NCBI RefSeq assembly: GCF_040706615.1
Contig: NZ_JAPDRF010000004.1
Coordinates: 310,001 to 374,000, forward strand
DNA: 64,000 nt
Source of the DNA: Lentisalinibacter sediminis
GTDB lineage: Bacteria > Pseudomonadota > Gammaproteobacteria > Steroidobacterales > Woeseiaceae
Direction: 5' to 3'
Below are positions 25,155 to 34,952 of this stretch, piece by piece (position 1 is the first letter of the stretch; each line of letters opens with the position of its first letter). The translations under genes were made by a program, and so were the position numbers. The notes below the pieces were generated by a model, which was not told the DNA's origin, did no database searches, and was given only the letters and a program-made list of their open reading frames with translations.

Positions 25155-25169
25155 TGTAATTTTACTACA
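25155..25169. promoter_or_regulatory. HexR operator overlapping the hexR start codon
   Basis: TGTAATTTTACTACA matches the HexR consensus TGTARTWWWAYTACA at every position. Its last base is the A of the hexR ATG, so it probably mediates autoregulation as well as control of the divergent zwf operon. Confidence 0.9.
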
Positions 25170-26020
25170 TGCTGGCGCGAATCGAGCATCTGCTGCCTAC
25201 GCTGAGCCCCGCCGAGGCACGGGTGGGCCGCTGGCTGCTCGACCATCCGCGCCAGGGCCTCGAAGCGACCCTCGCCGAGGTCGCCGCCGGCGCCGGCACC
25301 AGCGAACCGACGGTGGTACGTTTCTGCCGGCGCCTCGGGCTGGGCGGGTTCCGCGAGCTCCGGATCCGCCTTGCCGAGTCTCTCGGCCGCCCCGCCGACT
25401 TCGTGCACCGCGGCGTACTGCCGAACGACTCGGCCGCCGACGCCGTCGGCAAGGTGATCGACAGCGCCGTGCGGGCACTCATGGGGCTGCGCGACAGCGT
25501 GGGCCTGATGCCCATCGCGGAGATCGTGGAGGTGATGGCGGACGCGCGCCAGATCGTCTTCGCAGGGCTCGGCGCGTCGGGCTATGTGGCGCGGGATGCG
25601 CGCCAGAAGTTCTTCCGCCTCGGCATACCCTGCGCCGTGGCCACGGACGGTCCTACGATCCTGCAGAGTGCCGCCATCGCCGGCCCGCAGGACGTCTTCG
25701 TGTTCGTCTCCCATACCGGCGCGCAGGGCGAACTGATCCGCGCGGCGGTCCACTGCCGGAAGCGAGGGGCCACGGTGATCGCAGTCACCCGGAGCGCATC
25801 GGCCCTGGGGTGGGAAGCCGGCTACATTCTGGAGAGTCATTCCACCGAGGACACGAGCCTCTACACCCCCATGGAATCCAGGCTCGCGCAACTGGCGATC
25901 CTGGATGCCGTCCAGGTCAGCCTCGCTCTGCGGCTCGGCGAAGCGGGAGCGGAGAACCTGCGCGCCGCGAAAATGGCGCTCGCGGACGAGGGGGCGGCAG
26001 CCGGAATCGGCCGAGCGTAG
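25169..26020 (+). CDS. hexR: HexR, RpiR-family repressor of the Entner-Doudoroff genes
   Basis: A 283-residue regulator with an N-terminal RpiR helix-turn-helix (LSPAEARVGRWLLDHP, TLAEVAAGAGTSEPTVVRFCRRLGLGGFRELRIRLA, residues 12-70) and a C-terminal SIS sugar-phosphate-binding domain (IVFAGLGASGYVARDARQKFFRLGI, VFVSHTGAQGELIRAAVHCRKRGA). HexR proteins release DNA on binding KDPG, the product of Edd. It is divergent from zwf with a perfect HexR site overlapping its own ATG. No Shine-Dalgarno is visible because the operator fills that space, so it may be translated from a short or leaderless message. The last 20 residues are poorly conserved. Confidence 0.95.
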   Translation: MLARIEHLLPTLSPAEARVGRWLLDHPRQGLEATLAEVAAGAGTSEPTVVRFCRRLGLGGFRELRIRLAESLGRPADFVHRGVLPNDSAADAVGKVIDSAVRALMGLRDSVGLMPIAEIVEVMADARQIVFAGLGASGYVARDARQKFFRLGIPCAVATDGPTILQSAAIAGPQDVFVFVSHTGAQGELIRAAVHCRKRGATVIAVTRSASALGWEAGYILESHSTEDTSLYTPMESRLAQLAILDAVQVSLALRLGEAGAENLRAAKMALADEGAAAGIGRA

Positions 26021-26061
26021 GCCTTCGCCCGCCGCGCTGCCGTGGCGGCTACGGCTCCACG

Positions 26062-27578
<1,517 letters not shown>

Positions 27579-27582
<4 letters not shown>

Positions 27583-28937
27583 GCCCGTACTCCTCCATCG
27601 GCCTGCCGCAGCGCGTCGCGCAGCGTGTCCACGATGGTGGCGATGTGATCCTCGTTCACCGTCAGGGGCGGCGTGAGCGCCACGATGTCGCCGGTGGTAC
27701 GCACGATGACGCCGGCATCGAAACAGCGGCGGAATACGTCCATCGCCCGCGCCGTGGGCTTGCCCTCGATGGGCTCGAGTTCGACGGCGCCGAGCAGACC
27801 GTAGTTGCGGATGTCGATGACGTGGGGCTCGCCGCGGAGCGCGTGCAGCGCGTCCTCCAGCACCGGCTCCATGGCGTGGGCGTGTTCGAACAGCCCCTCG
27901 TCCCGGTAGACGTCCAGCGCCGCGCAACCGGCCGCCGCCGCGAGCGGGTGACCGGAGTAGGTGTAGCCGTGGGGGAACTCGATGGCTCCCTCCGGTGCGC
28001 CCATGAAGGCCTGGTAGATGGCCTTGCTGGCGAGCACCGCGCCCATGGGCACGTGCCCGCTGGTGAGGCCCTTCGCCAGCGTCATGAGATCCGGCGTCAC
28101 GCCCATGCGCTGCGCCGCGAAGGCCGCGCCCACCCGGCCGAAGCCGCAGATCACCTCGTCGAAGATCAGCAGGATACCGTGGCGGTCGCAGATCTCGCGC
28201 AGGCGCTTCAGATAGCCCTGCGGCGGCAGGAGCACGCCGGCCGAGCCGGCGATGGGCTCGACGATGACCGCCGCGATGGTGGACGGATCGTGCAGGGCGA
28301 CGATGTTCTCCAGCTCGTCGGCGAGATGGCCACCCCACTCCGGCAGGCCACGGGAATAGGCGTTGTGCTCGATATGATGGGTATGCGGCAGGTGGTCGGT
28401 GCCCGGCAGCAGGGCGCCGAACAGCTTCCGGTTGGGCGAGATGCCGCCCACGGAGATGCCGCCGAAGCCGACGCCGTGATAGCCCTTCTCGCGACCGATG
28501 AAGCGGGTCCGCGCGCCATCGCCCCGCAGCCGATGGTAGGCCAGCGCCATCTTCAGCGCGGTGTCCACCGCCTCGGAGCCGGAATTGACGAAGAAGGCAT
28601 AGTCGAGACCGTCCGGCGCCAGGTCGGTGAGCTTCTCGGCCAGCTCGAACACCTTCGGGTGACCGACCTGGAAGGCAAGCGCGTAATCCAGCGTGTCGAT
28701 CTGGTCCTTCACCGCCTGCACGATGCGCGGGTGGCAGTGGCCGGCGTTGCAGCACCACAGCCCCGCGACGCCATCCAGCAGCCGCTTGCCGTCGTGGGTC
28801 CAGCAATAGACACCCTCGGCCCTGGAGATCATGCGCGGGTTGCGCTTGAAGGACTGGTTGGCCGTGAACGGCATCCAGAACGGTTCCAGGTTCGGCAGCC
28901 CGGCTTCGGCCGCCTGCATCGGATTGGCTTCGGTCAT
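27579..28937 (-). CDS. Class III omega-amino acid:pyruvate aminotransferase
   Basis: A 452-residue PLP enzyme close to beta-alanine:pyruvate transaminases. The N-terminal LEPFWMPFTANQSFKRNPRMI is characteristic of that branch. PLP residues include NSGSEAVDTALKMALAYHR, VIVEPIAGSAG, LLIFDEVICGFGRVG (the aspartate binding the PLP nitrogen) and the Schiff-base lysine in TLAKGLTSGHVPMGAV near residue 288. It sits 30 bases after puuB and overlaps mmsA by four bases. With MmsA it would turn beta-alanine, for instance from spermidine-derived 1,3-diaminopropane, into acetyl-CoA (inference). Confidence 0.92.
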
Positions 28938-28967
28938 GACGCGTCTCCCTTCTACCAGGCCGGCCGC

Positions 28968-30251
28968 TCAGAGAATCTCGCGCAGCCGGTAATACAGCAT
29001 GCCCAGCGCCAGCGCGGGATTGGCGAACCAGCGCCCGCCCGGCAGGCGCCAGTGGCGCACGCGGGCGAAAACGTCGAAGCGCTCCGCCTGGCCGGCGATG
29101 GCCTCCGCCAGCACGCGGCCCGCCAGATGGGTGGGCGCGACGCCGTGGCCGGAGTAACCCTGGGCATAGTAGATGTTCGTCCCCAGCCGGTTCAGCTGGG
29201 GTATGCGGTTGATACTGATGCCGATGTCACCGCCCCACTCGTAGTCGATGGCCGTCCCGGCGAGCTGGGGGAACACCGTCAGCATGTTCGGTTCCAGGCT
29301 CGCGCGGATGCTCTTCGGCCGGCGACCGGAATAGTTGCACATACCCCCGAACAGGAGCCTGCGGTCGGCCGACAGGCGATAGTAGTCCAGCGCCACCCGC
29401 TGGTCGCAGACGGCCGAGTCCTGCGGCAGGATCTCGCGGGCCCGCTCCTCGGACAGCGGCTCGGTGGCGATGACGTAGCTGCCTGCCGGTATCACGGTGC
29501 CGGAGAGCTTCGGGATGAGGCCGTCGAGATAGGCGTTGCAGGCGGCCACGACGAAATCCGCGGAGACGCGCCCGCGCTCCGTGTGCACGATCGGCCGATC
29601 GCCCGGCTCGATGCGCAGGACGGGCGAGCGCTCGAACACGCGCACACCGGCCTCTGCGGCTGCGCGGGCCTCGCCGAGACAGAGGTTCAGAGGATGCAGA
29701 TGGCCGTTGCCCTCGTTGAGTACGCCGCCGATGTAGCGCTTCGAGCCGATGACCTCCGGCAGGCGCTCCTCCGGGATGACCTCGACCTTGTGCGGATAAC
29801 CCGAGGCATGTTTCTCGGCGGCGTCCTCGCAGAGCTCGCGCAGCTCACTCCGCTTCATTGCGACGTCGAGATAGCCGAATTTGAGATCGCAGTCGATGCC
29901 GTAGCGCTCCACGCGCTCCACCACGATGTCACGGCACTCGAGCCCCATCTGCGCGGCAATGCGGGCCGCACCGTCGCCGAAACGCTTCCTGATCTTCGCC
30001 GGCTCGGCGAAGCCGTCGATGAGCTGGCCCCCGTTGCGTCCGCTCGCGCCCCAGCCGATGCGGCTCGCCTCGAGCAACGCCACGCTGTAGCCGCGCTCGG
30101 CGAGTTCCAGCGCGGCGGACAGGCCGGTGAAGCCGCCGCCGATCACCGCGACGTCGACACTCTCGGTCCCTTCGAGCGCAGGATAGTCGGCGCCTCCCTT
30201 CGCCGTCGCGGCGTAGTAGGAGGGTGCGTGTTCGGCCGGCTGGTACATCAT
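28968..30251 (-). CDS. puuB: Gamma-glutamylputrescine oxidase-type FAD-dependent oxidoreductase
   Basis: A 427-residue D-amino-acid-oxidase-fold flavoprotein of the PuuB/OrdL group. The start MMYQPAEHAPSYYAATA at 30251 matches the family N-terminus. The FAD-binding motif is VAVIGGGFTGLSAALELAERGY, followed by WGASGRNGGQLIDGF; the C-terminal GYSGHGVAPTHLAGRVLAEAI closes the flavin site. PuuB oxidises gamma-glutamylputrescine to its aldehyde. The upstream gap of 123 bases to the divergent PuuR-like gene carries two GTTTAA-type dyads, so control by that repressor is likely. No clear Shine-Dalgarno precedes the ATG. Confidence 0.92.
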   Translation of the reverse strand: MMYQPAEHAPSYYAATAKGGADYPALEGTESVDVAVIGGGFTGLSAALELAERGYSVALLEASRIGWGASGRNGGQLIDGFAEPAKIRKRFGDGAARIAAQMGLECRDIVVERVERYGIDCDLKFGYLDVAMKRSELRELCEDAAEKHASGYPHKVEVIPEERLPEVIGSKRYIGGVLNEGNGHLHPLNLCLGEARAAAEAGVRVFERSPVLRIEPGDRPIVHTERGRVSADFVVAACNAYLDGLIPKLSGTVIPAGSYVIATEPLSEERAREILPQDSAVCDQRVALDYYRLSADRRLLFGGMCNYSGRRPKSIRASLEPNMLTVFPQLAGTAIDYEWGGDIGISINRIPQLNRLGTNIYYAQGYSGHGVAPTHLAGRVLAEAIAGQAERFDVFARVRHWRLPGGRWFANPALALGMLYYRLREIL

Positions 30252-30275
30252 GATCAGGTTACGCCGGGCACCGAC

Positions 30276-30293
30276 GTTTAACAATATTTAAAC
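30276..30293. promoter_or_regulatory. GTTTAA dyad near the puuB start
   Basis: GTTTAA (30276-30281) and TTAAAC (30288-30293) form a perfect inverted repeat with a six-base spacer, 24 bases from the puuB start. Probable operator for the adjacent PuuR-like repressor (inference from position and symmetry). Confidence 0.6.
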
Positions 30294-30347
30294 GCCGAAT
30301 ATTTTTTGTGTTGTATTTCAGCCATCTGATGAATTATCGTTCGATTT

Positions 30348-30362
30348 GTTAAACACTTTAAC
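30348..30362. promoter_or_regulatory. GTTAAA dyad near the puuR start
   Basis: GTTAAACACTTTAAC is a perfect inverted repeat of six-base arms with a three-base centre, ending 12 bases before the regulator start. Together with the dyad at 30276 it brackets the divergent promoters in an AT-rich island. Confidence 0.6.
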
Positions 30363-30374
30363 GGACAGGAACCG

Positions 30375-30920
30375 ATGCAGGATACGGGCCGGCGCCTGCG
30401 GCGCGTACGCGAGGCGAAAGGACTCTCCCAGCGGGCGCTGGCGCGGGCGGCGGGCGTGAGCAACGCGACCGTCTCGCTGATCGAGAGCGGGCGGACGGAT
30501 CCTTCGCTCGGCATGCTGAAGCGCATCCTCGATGCGCTGGAGACCTCGGTGGCGGATTTCTTCGCCCTGGACATGCCCCGCGACGAGCAGGTCTTTTTCC
30601 GCGCCGGCGAGCTGTCGGAGATCAGCCGCGGCGCCATCTCCTACCGCCAGCTCGGCGGCGACCTCAGCCGGCACCGACTGCAGATCCTGTACGAGCGCTA
30701 CCGGCCGGGCGCCGATACCGGCGGCTCGCCGCTGGCCCACGATGCCGAGGAAGGCGGCGTCATCATCGCCGGCCGCCTGGAGGTCACGGTGGACGGCCGC
30801 ACCGAGCTCCTCGAACCGGGCGACGCCTACCTCTTCGACAGCCGCCTGCCCCACCGCTTCCGCAACCCGGGCCCGGACGACTGCGTGGTCGTCTCCGCCT
30901 GCACCCCCCCCACCTTCTGA
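30375..30920 (+). CDS. puuR: PuuR-like XRE-cupin transcriptional regulator
   Basis: A 181-residue repressor with an N-terminal XRE helix-turn-helix (LRRVREAKGLSQRALARAAGVSNATVSLIESGRTDPSLGMLKRI in pieces, residues 8-55) and a C-terminal cupin (LAHDAEEGGVIIAGRLEVTVDGRTELLEPGDAYLFDSRLPHRFRNPG region). This is the architecture of PuuR, the putrescine-responsive repressor. It is divergent from puuB across two perfect dyads. A dispersed repeat begins at the very next base after its stop codon. The symbol is given on architecture and context; similar regulators also control other amine pathways. Confidence 0.85.
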   Translation: MQDTGRRLRRVREAKGLSQRALARAAGVSNATVSLIESGRTDPSLGMLKRILDALETSVADFFALDMPRDEQVFFRAGELSEISRGAISYRQLGGDLSRHRLQILYERYRPGADTGGSPLAHDAEEGGVIIAGRLEVTVDGRTELLEPGDAYLFDSRLPHRFRNPGPDDCVVVSACTPPTF

Positions 30921-30960
30921 GGTGCCGGACCGAACTTTTGCAACTTATTGAACTTATTCG
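30921..30960 (-). repeat. AAAAGTTCGGTCCGGCACC dispersed repeat, copy A
   Basis: Reading on the minus strand, three 9-base units of the AAAAGTT type are followed by CGGTCCGGCACC. The copy starts one base after the stop codon of the PuuR-like gene. Other copies are at 34744, 34874, 34920 and 54185. Confidence 0.85.
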
Positions 30961-31031
30961 GCGTCAGGCAGCATCGAGGACCGACCGCGAACGGCGCCGC
31001 GGGGTCGCCATACCCTCTTTTGGCCAACCAA

Positions 31032-31045
31032 TGACAGCGCTATCA
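31032..31045. promoter_or_regulatory. LacI-type operator upstream of the LacI regulator gene
   Basis: TGACAGCGCTATCA is a near-perfect palindrome with the central CpG usual for LacI/GalR operators; only one base pair breaks symmetry. Outer arms CCAAT and ATTGG extend the dyad. A TATAAT at 31063-31068 follows, with the operator on the expected -35 position, which suggests autorepression. Confidence 0.75.
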
Positions 31046-31062
31046 CCATTGGCGCGACGCGC

Positions 31063-31068
31063 TATAAT
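31063..31068 (+). promoter_or_regulatory. TATAAT -10 element of the LacI-type regulator gene
   Basis: A consensus -10 hexamer 56 bases before the start codon. The -35 position falls within the palindromic operator at 31032-31045 and is itself weak. Confidence 0.55.
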
Positions 31069-31124
31069 CGCCCGCGGCGAGCCACCGGCCGACAAACGGA
31101 TCCGCCCGCCGAGGGGAAAGCGGT

Positions 31125-32141
31125 ATGGGAAGAGTCACGATCGAAGACGTCGCGAGTCTCGCCGGCGTTTCAATCAAGACGGTATCGCGCGTGGTCAATC
31201 GCGAACCCAACGTTCGGCTGGATACACGGCGGCGCGTGGAAAAGGCGATACGCGAACTCCACTACACGCCGAACACGTCCGCCCGCAGCCTGGCCGGCAA
31301 CCGCAGCTTCCTGATAGGTCTCCTCTACGTCAACCCGGCTGCCAGCTACATCATCAACATCCTCACCGGCGCTGTGGATGCCTGCCGGGCAGGGGGTTTC
31401 GAGCTGCTGCTGCATCCCTGCATCTATACCGATACCGACCTGCCGCGGCAGATCAGCGAACTCGCCAGGAACACCCGGCTCGACGGCCTGATCCTGACGC
31501 CGCCCCTGTCCGACATGGACGAGCTGATCGCGGAGCTCGACGCAAGCGGCATACCACTCGCGCGCATCGCACCGGGCGGGCACGACGACGCCGGTCGCTC
31601 GGTCTGCACCAACGACGAGGAGATCTGCGCCGAACTCGTCCGCTACATCATCTCGCTCGGCCATCGGGATATCGGATTCATCGTGGGACACCCCGACCAG
31701 CTCGCCGTCCAACAGCGCTACGCAGGCTTTCGCCGCGCCGTCCACGAAGCCGGGCTCAAAGTCCAGACATCGCTGGTCTGCCAGGGCGACAATTCGTTCG
31801 AATCCGGTGTCGACTGCGCCCGTCGCCTGCTGCAGCGAAAGCGACGCCCTACGGCCGTTATCGCGAGTACCGACGACATGGCCGCCGGCCTGATCAGCGT
31901 CGCCCACGAGTTCGGAATCCGGATACCCGACGAATTATCTGTCACCGGCTTCGATGACATCCCGCTGGCTCACAAGGTCTGGCCTCCGCTCACGACCATA
32001 CGCCAGCCCATGCAGGCGATGGGCGAACGGGCGACCGCCTTGCTGCTGGCACGACTATACGACGGCGACAGCGGCGGTGAGGACGCGAACATAGCCTCCG
32101 AGATCGTCATCCGCGAGTCGACGGGGCCCGCCCCGAAGTAA
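31125..32141 (+). CDS. LacI/GalR-family transcriptional regulator
   Basis: A 338-residue LacI-type repressor. The DNA-binding domain is textbook (VTIEDVASLAGVSIKTVSRVVNREPNV, then the hinge YTPNTSARSLAGNRS) and the periplasmic-binding-protein-like sensor domain follows, with TAVIASTDDMAAGLISVAHEFGIRIPDELSVTGFDDIPLA near the end. The nearest transport gene is a sugar porter that converges on it with a 35-base overlap, so a carbohydrate inducer is likely but unproven. A palindromic operator overlaps its own promoter. It splits the polyamine genes into two blocks and may have been inserted there together with the porter. Confidence 0.93.
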   Translation: MGRVTIEDVASLAGVSIKTVSRVVNREPNVRLDTRRRVEKAIRELHYTPNTSARSLAGNRSFLIGLLYVNPAASYIINILTGAVDACRAGGFELLLHPCIYTDTDLPRQISELARNTRLDGLILTPPLSDMDELIAELDASGIPLARIAPGGHDDAGRSVCTNDEEICAELVRYIISLGHRDIGFIVGHPDQLAVQQRYAGFRRAVHEAGLKVQTSLVCQGDNSFESGVDCARRLLQRKRRPTAVIASTDDMAAGLISVAHEFGIRIPDELSVTGFDDIPLAHKVWPPLTTIRQPMQAMGERATALLLARLYDGDSGGEDANIASEIVIRESTGPAPK

Positions 32142-33720
32142 CCCCGGCCGGCGCCTCGACGAGCAGCGCCTCCAGTTCCTCCAGCGAGCGCCCTTTCGTT
32201 TCCGGCATCAAACGCAGGATGATCAGGAACCCCGCGATGGCGAACAGGCCATAGATCAGGAAGGTGCCCGCACTCCCGATGTTCGCGATCTCCCACGGGA
32301 ACAGGAGCTGTACGAGAAAGCTCACGGAGGAGTTGACCAGCCCGACGAAGGAGATGGCGAGGCCGCGTATCCGGTTCGGAAACAGCTCCGAGAACAGCAC
32401 CCACATGACCGGACCCAGCGAGACGGCAAAACTCGCCACGAATCCCAGGATGCCGGCGAGAATCAGGCCGCTGTCCGCGCGGATCGCGGCCGCCACGAGT
32501 TCCGACTCATACTCGGCAATGGTCTCCGGCCCCACCGCGGCGGCCAGGGCCGCCTTGAACGCGACGTCACTTTCGAAGGTGGTCCCTGCCAGTGCTGCGA
32601 GCGCGCCGCCGTCGATGGCGGCCGGCAATGCCGCCAGCGCCTCGTCGGTGAGCGTATACGTGGCCGAGCCGAAGGCCCAAGCGAGCAGAACCATGCAGAC
32701 CGCGACGCCTGCGGTACCGGCGAGCAACAGCGGCCGCCGGCCGAGACGATCGATCAGCAGCAACGCAGCGACGGTGAACGCCAGATTCACCAAGCCGACG
32801 AACACCGCCTGCATGAAGGCCGCGTCCGTACCGATGCCCGACTGCTCGAATATCATCGGCGCATAGAAGAACACGGCGTTGATGCCGGTGATCTGCTGCA
32901 GCACGGCGACGACCAGTGCGATGACCAGCACGCGGCGCATCGACGTGCCGAACAACTCGCGCAACGGGATCGCGGGCGCGGGCCGGCCCGGCTCGGCCGT
33001 GGCAGCCAGCGCGGACAGCACGCGGTCGGCGCCGGCGGCACCGTGCACCCGCTGCATGACCGCCCGGGCTTCGCGCGTCCGGCCCTGCATGCCGAGCCAG
33101 CGCGGACTCTCCGGCACCAGCAACAAGGCCGCGAAATACACCAGTGCCGGCAGCGCCTCGACGCCCAGCATCCAGCGCCAGTTCCAGACGCCCAGCCCCA
33201 GGGTCCCGGCCCACGCAATATCCGCCTGCCCCAGCTGCAGAATCAGGTAATTGCTGAAGAAGGCAGCCGAGATACCGATCACGATGTTGAGCTGGTTCAG
33301 CGCGACGAGGCGCCCGCGGATATCCGCCGGCGCAATCTCCGCGATGTACATGGGCGCTACGATCAGCGCGGCACCGACACCGAGCCCGCCGAGCATCCGG
33401 GCGATCACGAGCAGCAGGAAATTCGGTGCCAGCGCGGAGGCCACCGCGGAGGCACCGAACAGCAACGCCGCGATCCTGAGCACGCGGAGGCGCCCGTAAC
33501 GGTCCGCCAGCGGGCCGCAGATCATCATCGACACGGTGGCGCTCAGCGTCAGGGACGCCACCCCCCAGCCCAGCTGCAGGTCGGTCAGCCGGAATTCGGT
33601 GTCGAGGAATCCGACGACCCCGGAAATGACGGAGGCGTCGAAACCCATGAGGAAGCCGCCGAGTGCGACGGCCAGGGAGACCAGCCAGCTGTAGCGCCTG
33701 CCGGCCGCCGCACGGTTCAT
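32107..33720 (-). CDS. MFS sugar porter with an enlarged loop
   Basis: A 537-residue major-facilitator protein of the sugar porter family, probably a sugar:proton symporter. Family signatures are GFDASVISG in helix 1, DRYGRLRVLR between helices 2 and 3, RGRLVALNQLNIVIGI, VPESPRWLGMQGR after helix 6, QQITGINAVFFYAP in helix 7, DRLGRRPLLL and the final PETKGRSLEELE. Between the helix with VCMVLLAWAFGSATYTL and the next one there is an unusual soluble insert of about 75 residues (containing GTTFESDVAFKAALAAAVG). Substrate unknown. It overlaps the convergent LacI gene by 35 bases and follows the agmatinase-type gene by 31. Confidence 0.92.
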   Translation of the reverse strand: MNRAAAGRRYSWLVSLAVALGGFLMGFDASVISGVVGFLDTEFRLTDLQLGWGVASLTLSATVSMMICGPLADRYGRLRVLRIAALLFGASAVASALAPNFLLLVIARMLGGLGVGAALIVAPMYIAEIAPADIRGRLVALNQLNIVIGISAAFFSNYLILQLGQADIAWAGTLGLGVWNWRWMLGVEALPALVYFAALLLVPESPRWLGMQGRTREARAVMQRVHGAAGADRVLSALAATAEPGRPAPAIPLRELFGTSMRRVLVIALVVAVLQQITGINAVFFYAPMIFEQSGIGTDAAFMQAVFVGLVNLAFTVAALLLIDRLGRRPLLLAGTAGVAVCMVLLAWAFGSATYTLTDEALAALPAAIDGGALAALAGTTFESDVAFKAALAAAVGPETIAEYESELVAAAIRADSGLILAGILGFVASFAVSLGPVMWVLFSELFPNRIRGLAISFVGLVNSSVSFLVQLLFPWEIANIGSAGTFLIYGLFAIAGFLIILRLMPETKGRSLEELEALLVEAPAGVTSGRAPSTRG

Positions 33721-33751
33721 TCGATCGACCCGGGCGCGGTTCGGGCGCGCC

Positions 33752-34741
33752 TCAGAGCCTGCCCTTTTCCCGTGCCGCCGCCTCGCCGCGCGGACTGGTG
33801 GCGTACAGGCTGATCAGCTCGCCGGCAATGCGCGCACCGGCCAGTGCGGTGATCTCCCCGGAATCGTACGGCGGCGCCACCTCCATCAGGTCCATACCGA
33901 CGATGTTCAGGCCGCGCAGTCGGCGGATGATCGACAGCGCCTGGTGGGTGGTCAGCCCACCGCAGACGGGCGTGCCTGTGCCGGGGGCATAGGCCGGGTC
34001 CAGGCAGTCGATGTCGAAGGTGAGATAGACCGGGTCGTCGCCGATGATGCGGCGGATCTCGGCCACGATCTCGTCCGCCGTGTGGTCGTGTACCCAGGGG
34101 GCGTCGAGGATGTTGAAGCCCAGGGTGTCGTCGTTGGTGGTGCGGATGCCCACCTGGACCGACTTTGCGGGGTCGATCAGGCCTTCCTTCGTGGCGTGGA
34201 AGAACATGGTGCCGTGATCGACCCGGGGCGACTCGTCGTCCCAGGTATCCGTGTGGGCGTCGAAGTGCAGGAGCGACAGTCGCCCGAATTTCTCCACGTG
34301 GGCCTGCAGCAGCGGCCAGGTGGCGAAGTGATCGCCACCGAGCGAGAGCAGCGCGGGGCCCTGGTCGATGATCTGCTTGGCATGGGCGCGGATTTCGGCC
34401 GGCACCTGCTCCGGCACGCCGGGGTCGAACATGCAGTCGCCGTAGTCGATGACGGCCAGTCGATCGAAGGCATCGAACTCCCATGGGTAGAGGCGCTCCC
34501 AGGCCATGAAGCTCGAGGCCGCGCGGATGCCGCGGGGGCCGAAGCGGGCGCCCGGGCGGTTCGACGTGGCCGTATCGAACGGGATGCCGGTGACCGCTAC
34601 GTCGACGCCGGTGAGGTCGCGCGTGTAGCGCCGTCGCAGGAAAGACAGCGCGCCGCCGTAGGTCGGCTCGATGTGGCGGCCGTAGTTGTCCTCCGCGGTG
34701 AAGGCGAAATCGGTCTCGTGCTTCTGGCTCATGAAGGTCAT
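33752..34741 (-). CDS. speB: Agmatinase/ureohydrolase family protein
   Basis: A ureohydrolase of 329 residues from ATG 34741 or 326 from ATG 34732. Binuclear manganese ligands are all visible: SLGGDHFATW, HFDAHTDTWDD and TFDIDCLDPAYAPGTGTP. Members split agmatine to putrescine and urea or act on guanidinobutyrate; with the polyamine genes next to it, agmatine is the best guess. Neither possible start has a Shine-Dalgarno; instead a copy of the dispersed AAAAGTT repeat lies directly in front of ATG 34741. It is downstream of the SpuC-like aminotransferase on the same strand. Confidence 0.88.
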   Translation of the reverse strand: MTFMSQKHETDFAFTAEDNYGRHIEPTYGGALSFLRRRYTRDLTGVDVAVTGIPFDTATSNRPGARFGPRGIRAASSFMAWERLYPWEFDAFDRLAVIDYGDCMFDPGVPEQVPAEIRAHAKQIIDQGPALLSLGGDHFATWPLLQAHVEKFGRLSLLHFDAHTDTWDDESPRVDHGTMFFHATKEGLIDPAKSVQVGIRTTNDDTLGFNILDAPWVHDHTADEIVAEIRRIIGDDPVYLTFDIDCLDPAYAPGTGTPVCGGLTTHQALSIIRRLRGLNIVGMDLMEVAPPYDSGEITALAGARIAGELISLYATSPRGEAAAREKGRL

Positions 34742-34743
34742 CG

Positions 34744-34765
34744 CGAATAAGTTGCAAAAGTTCCG
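34744..34765 (+). repeat. AAAAGTT dispersed repeat, copy B (diverged)
   Basis: CGAATAAGTTGCAAAAGTTC matches copy A with one 9-base unit fewer; the CGGTCCGGCACC tail has decayed. It abuts the start codon of speB, two bases away, taking the place of a ribosome binding site. Confidence 0.7.
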
Positions 34766-34873
34766 TTTGTGGTGCCGGTCACCGGAAGTGAACGAACGCT
34801 CGGCATCGGGGCCATCGGCAGCGCACCTCGACACCGTGCCGCTTTTCCGTGCCGCCTCAGGCAGCGACCTGTC

Positions 34874-34904
34874 GCAAAAGTTCCAAAAGTTCGGTCCGGC
34901 ACCT
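34874..34904 (+). repeat. AAAAGTTCGGTCCGGCACC dispersed repeat, copy C
   Basis: Two 9-base units (GCAAAAGTT, CCAAAAGTT) then CGGTCCGGCACCT. It lies in the 184-base gap between speB and the SpuC-like gene, 15 bases before copy D and in the same orientation. Confidence 0.85.
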
Positions 34905-34919
34905 ATCGCACCTATCGCA

Positions 34920-34952
34920 GCAAAGTTACGAAAGTTCGGTCCGGCACCTGTC
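34920..34952 (+). repeat. AAAGTTCGGTCCGGCACC dispersed repeat, copy D, overlapping the aminotransferase stop
   Basis: GCAAAGTTA, CGAAAGTT and CGGTCCGGCACCTGTC. On the minus strand it encodes the last residues RCRTELS and the TAA stop of the SpuC-like aminotransferase, so the repeat is translated. Confidence 0.85.
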
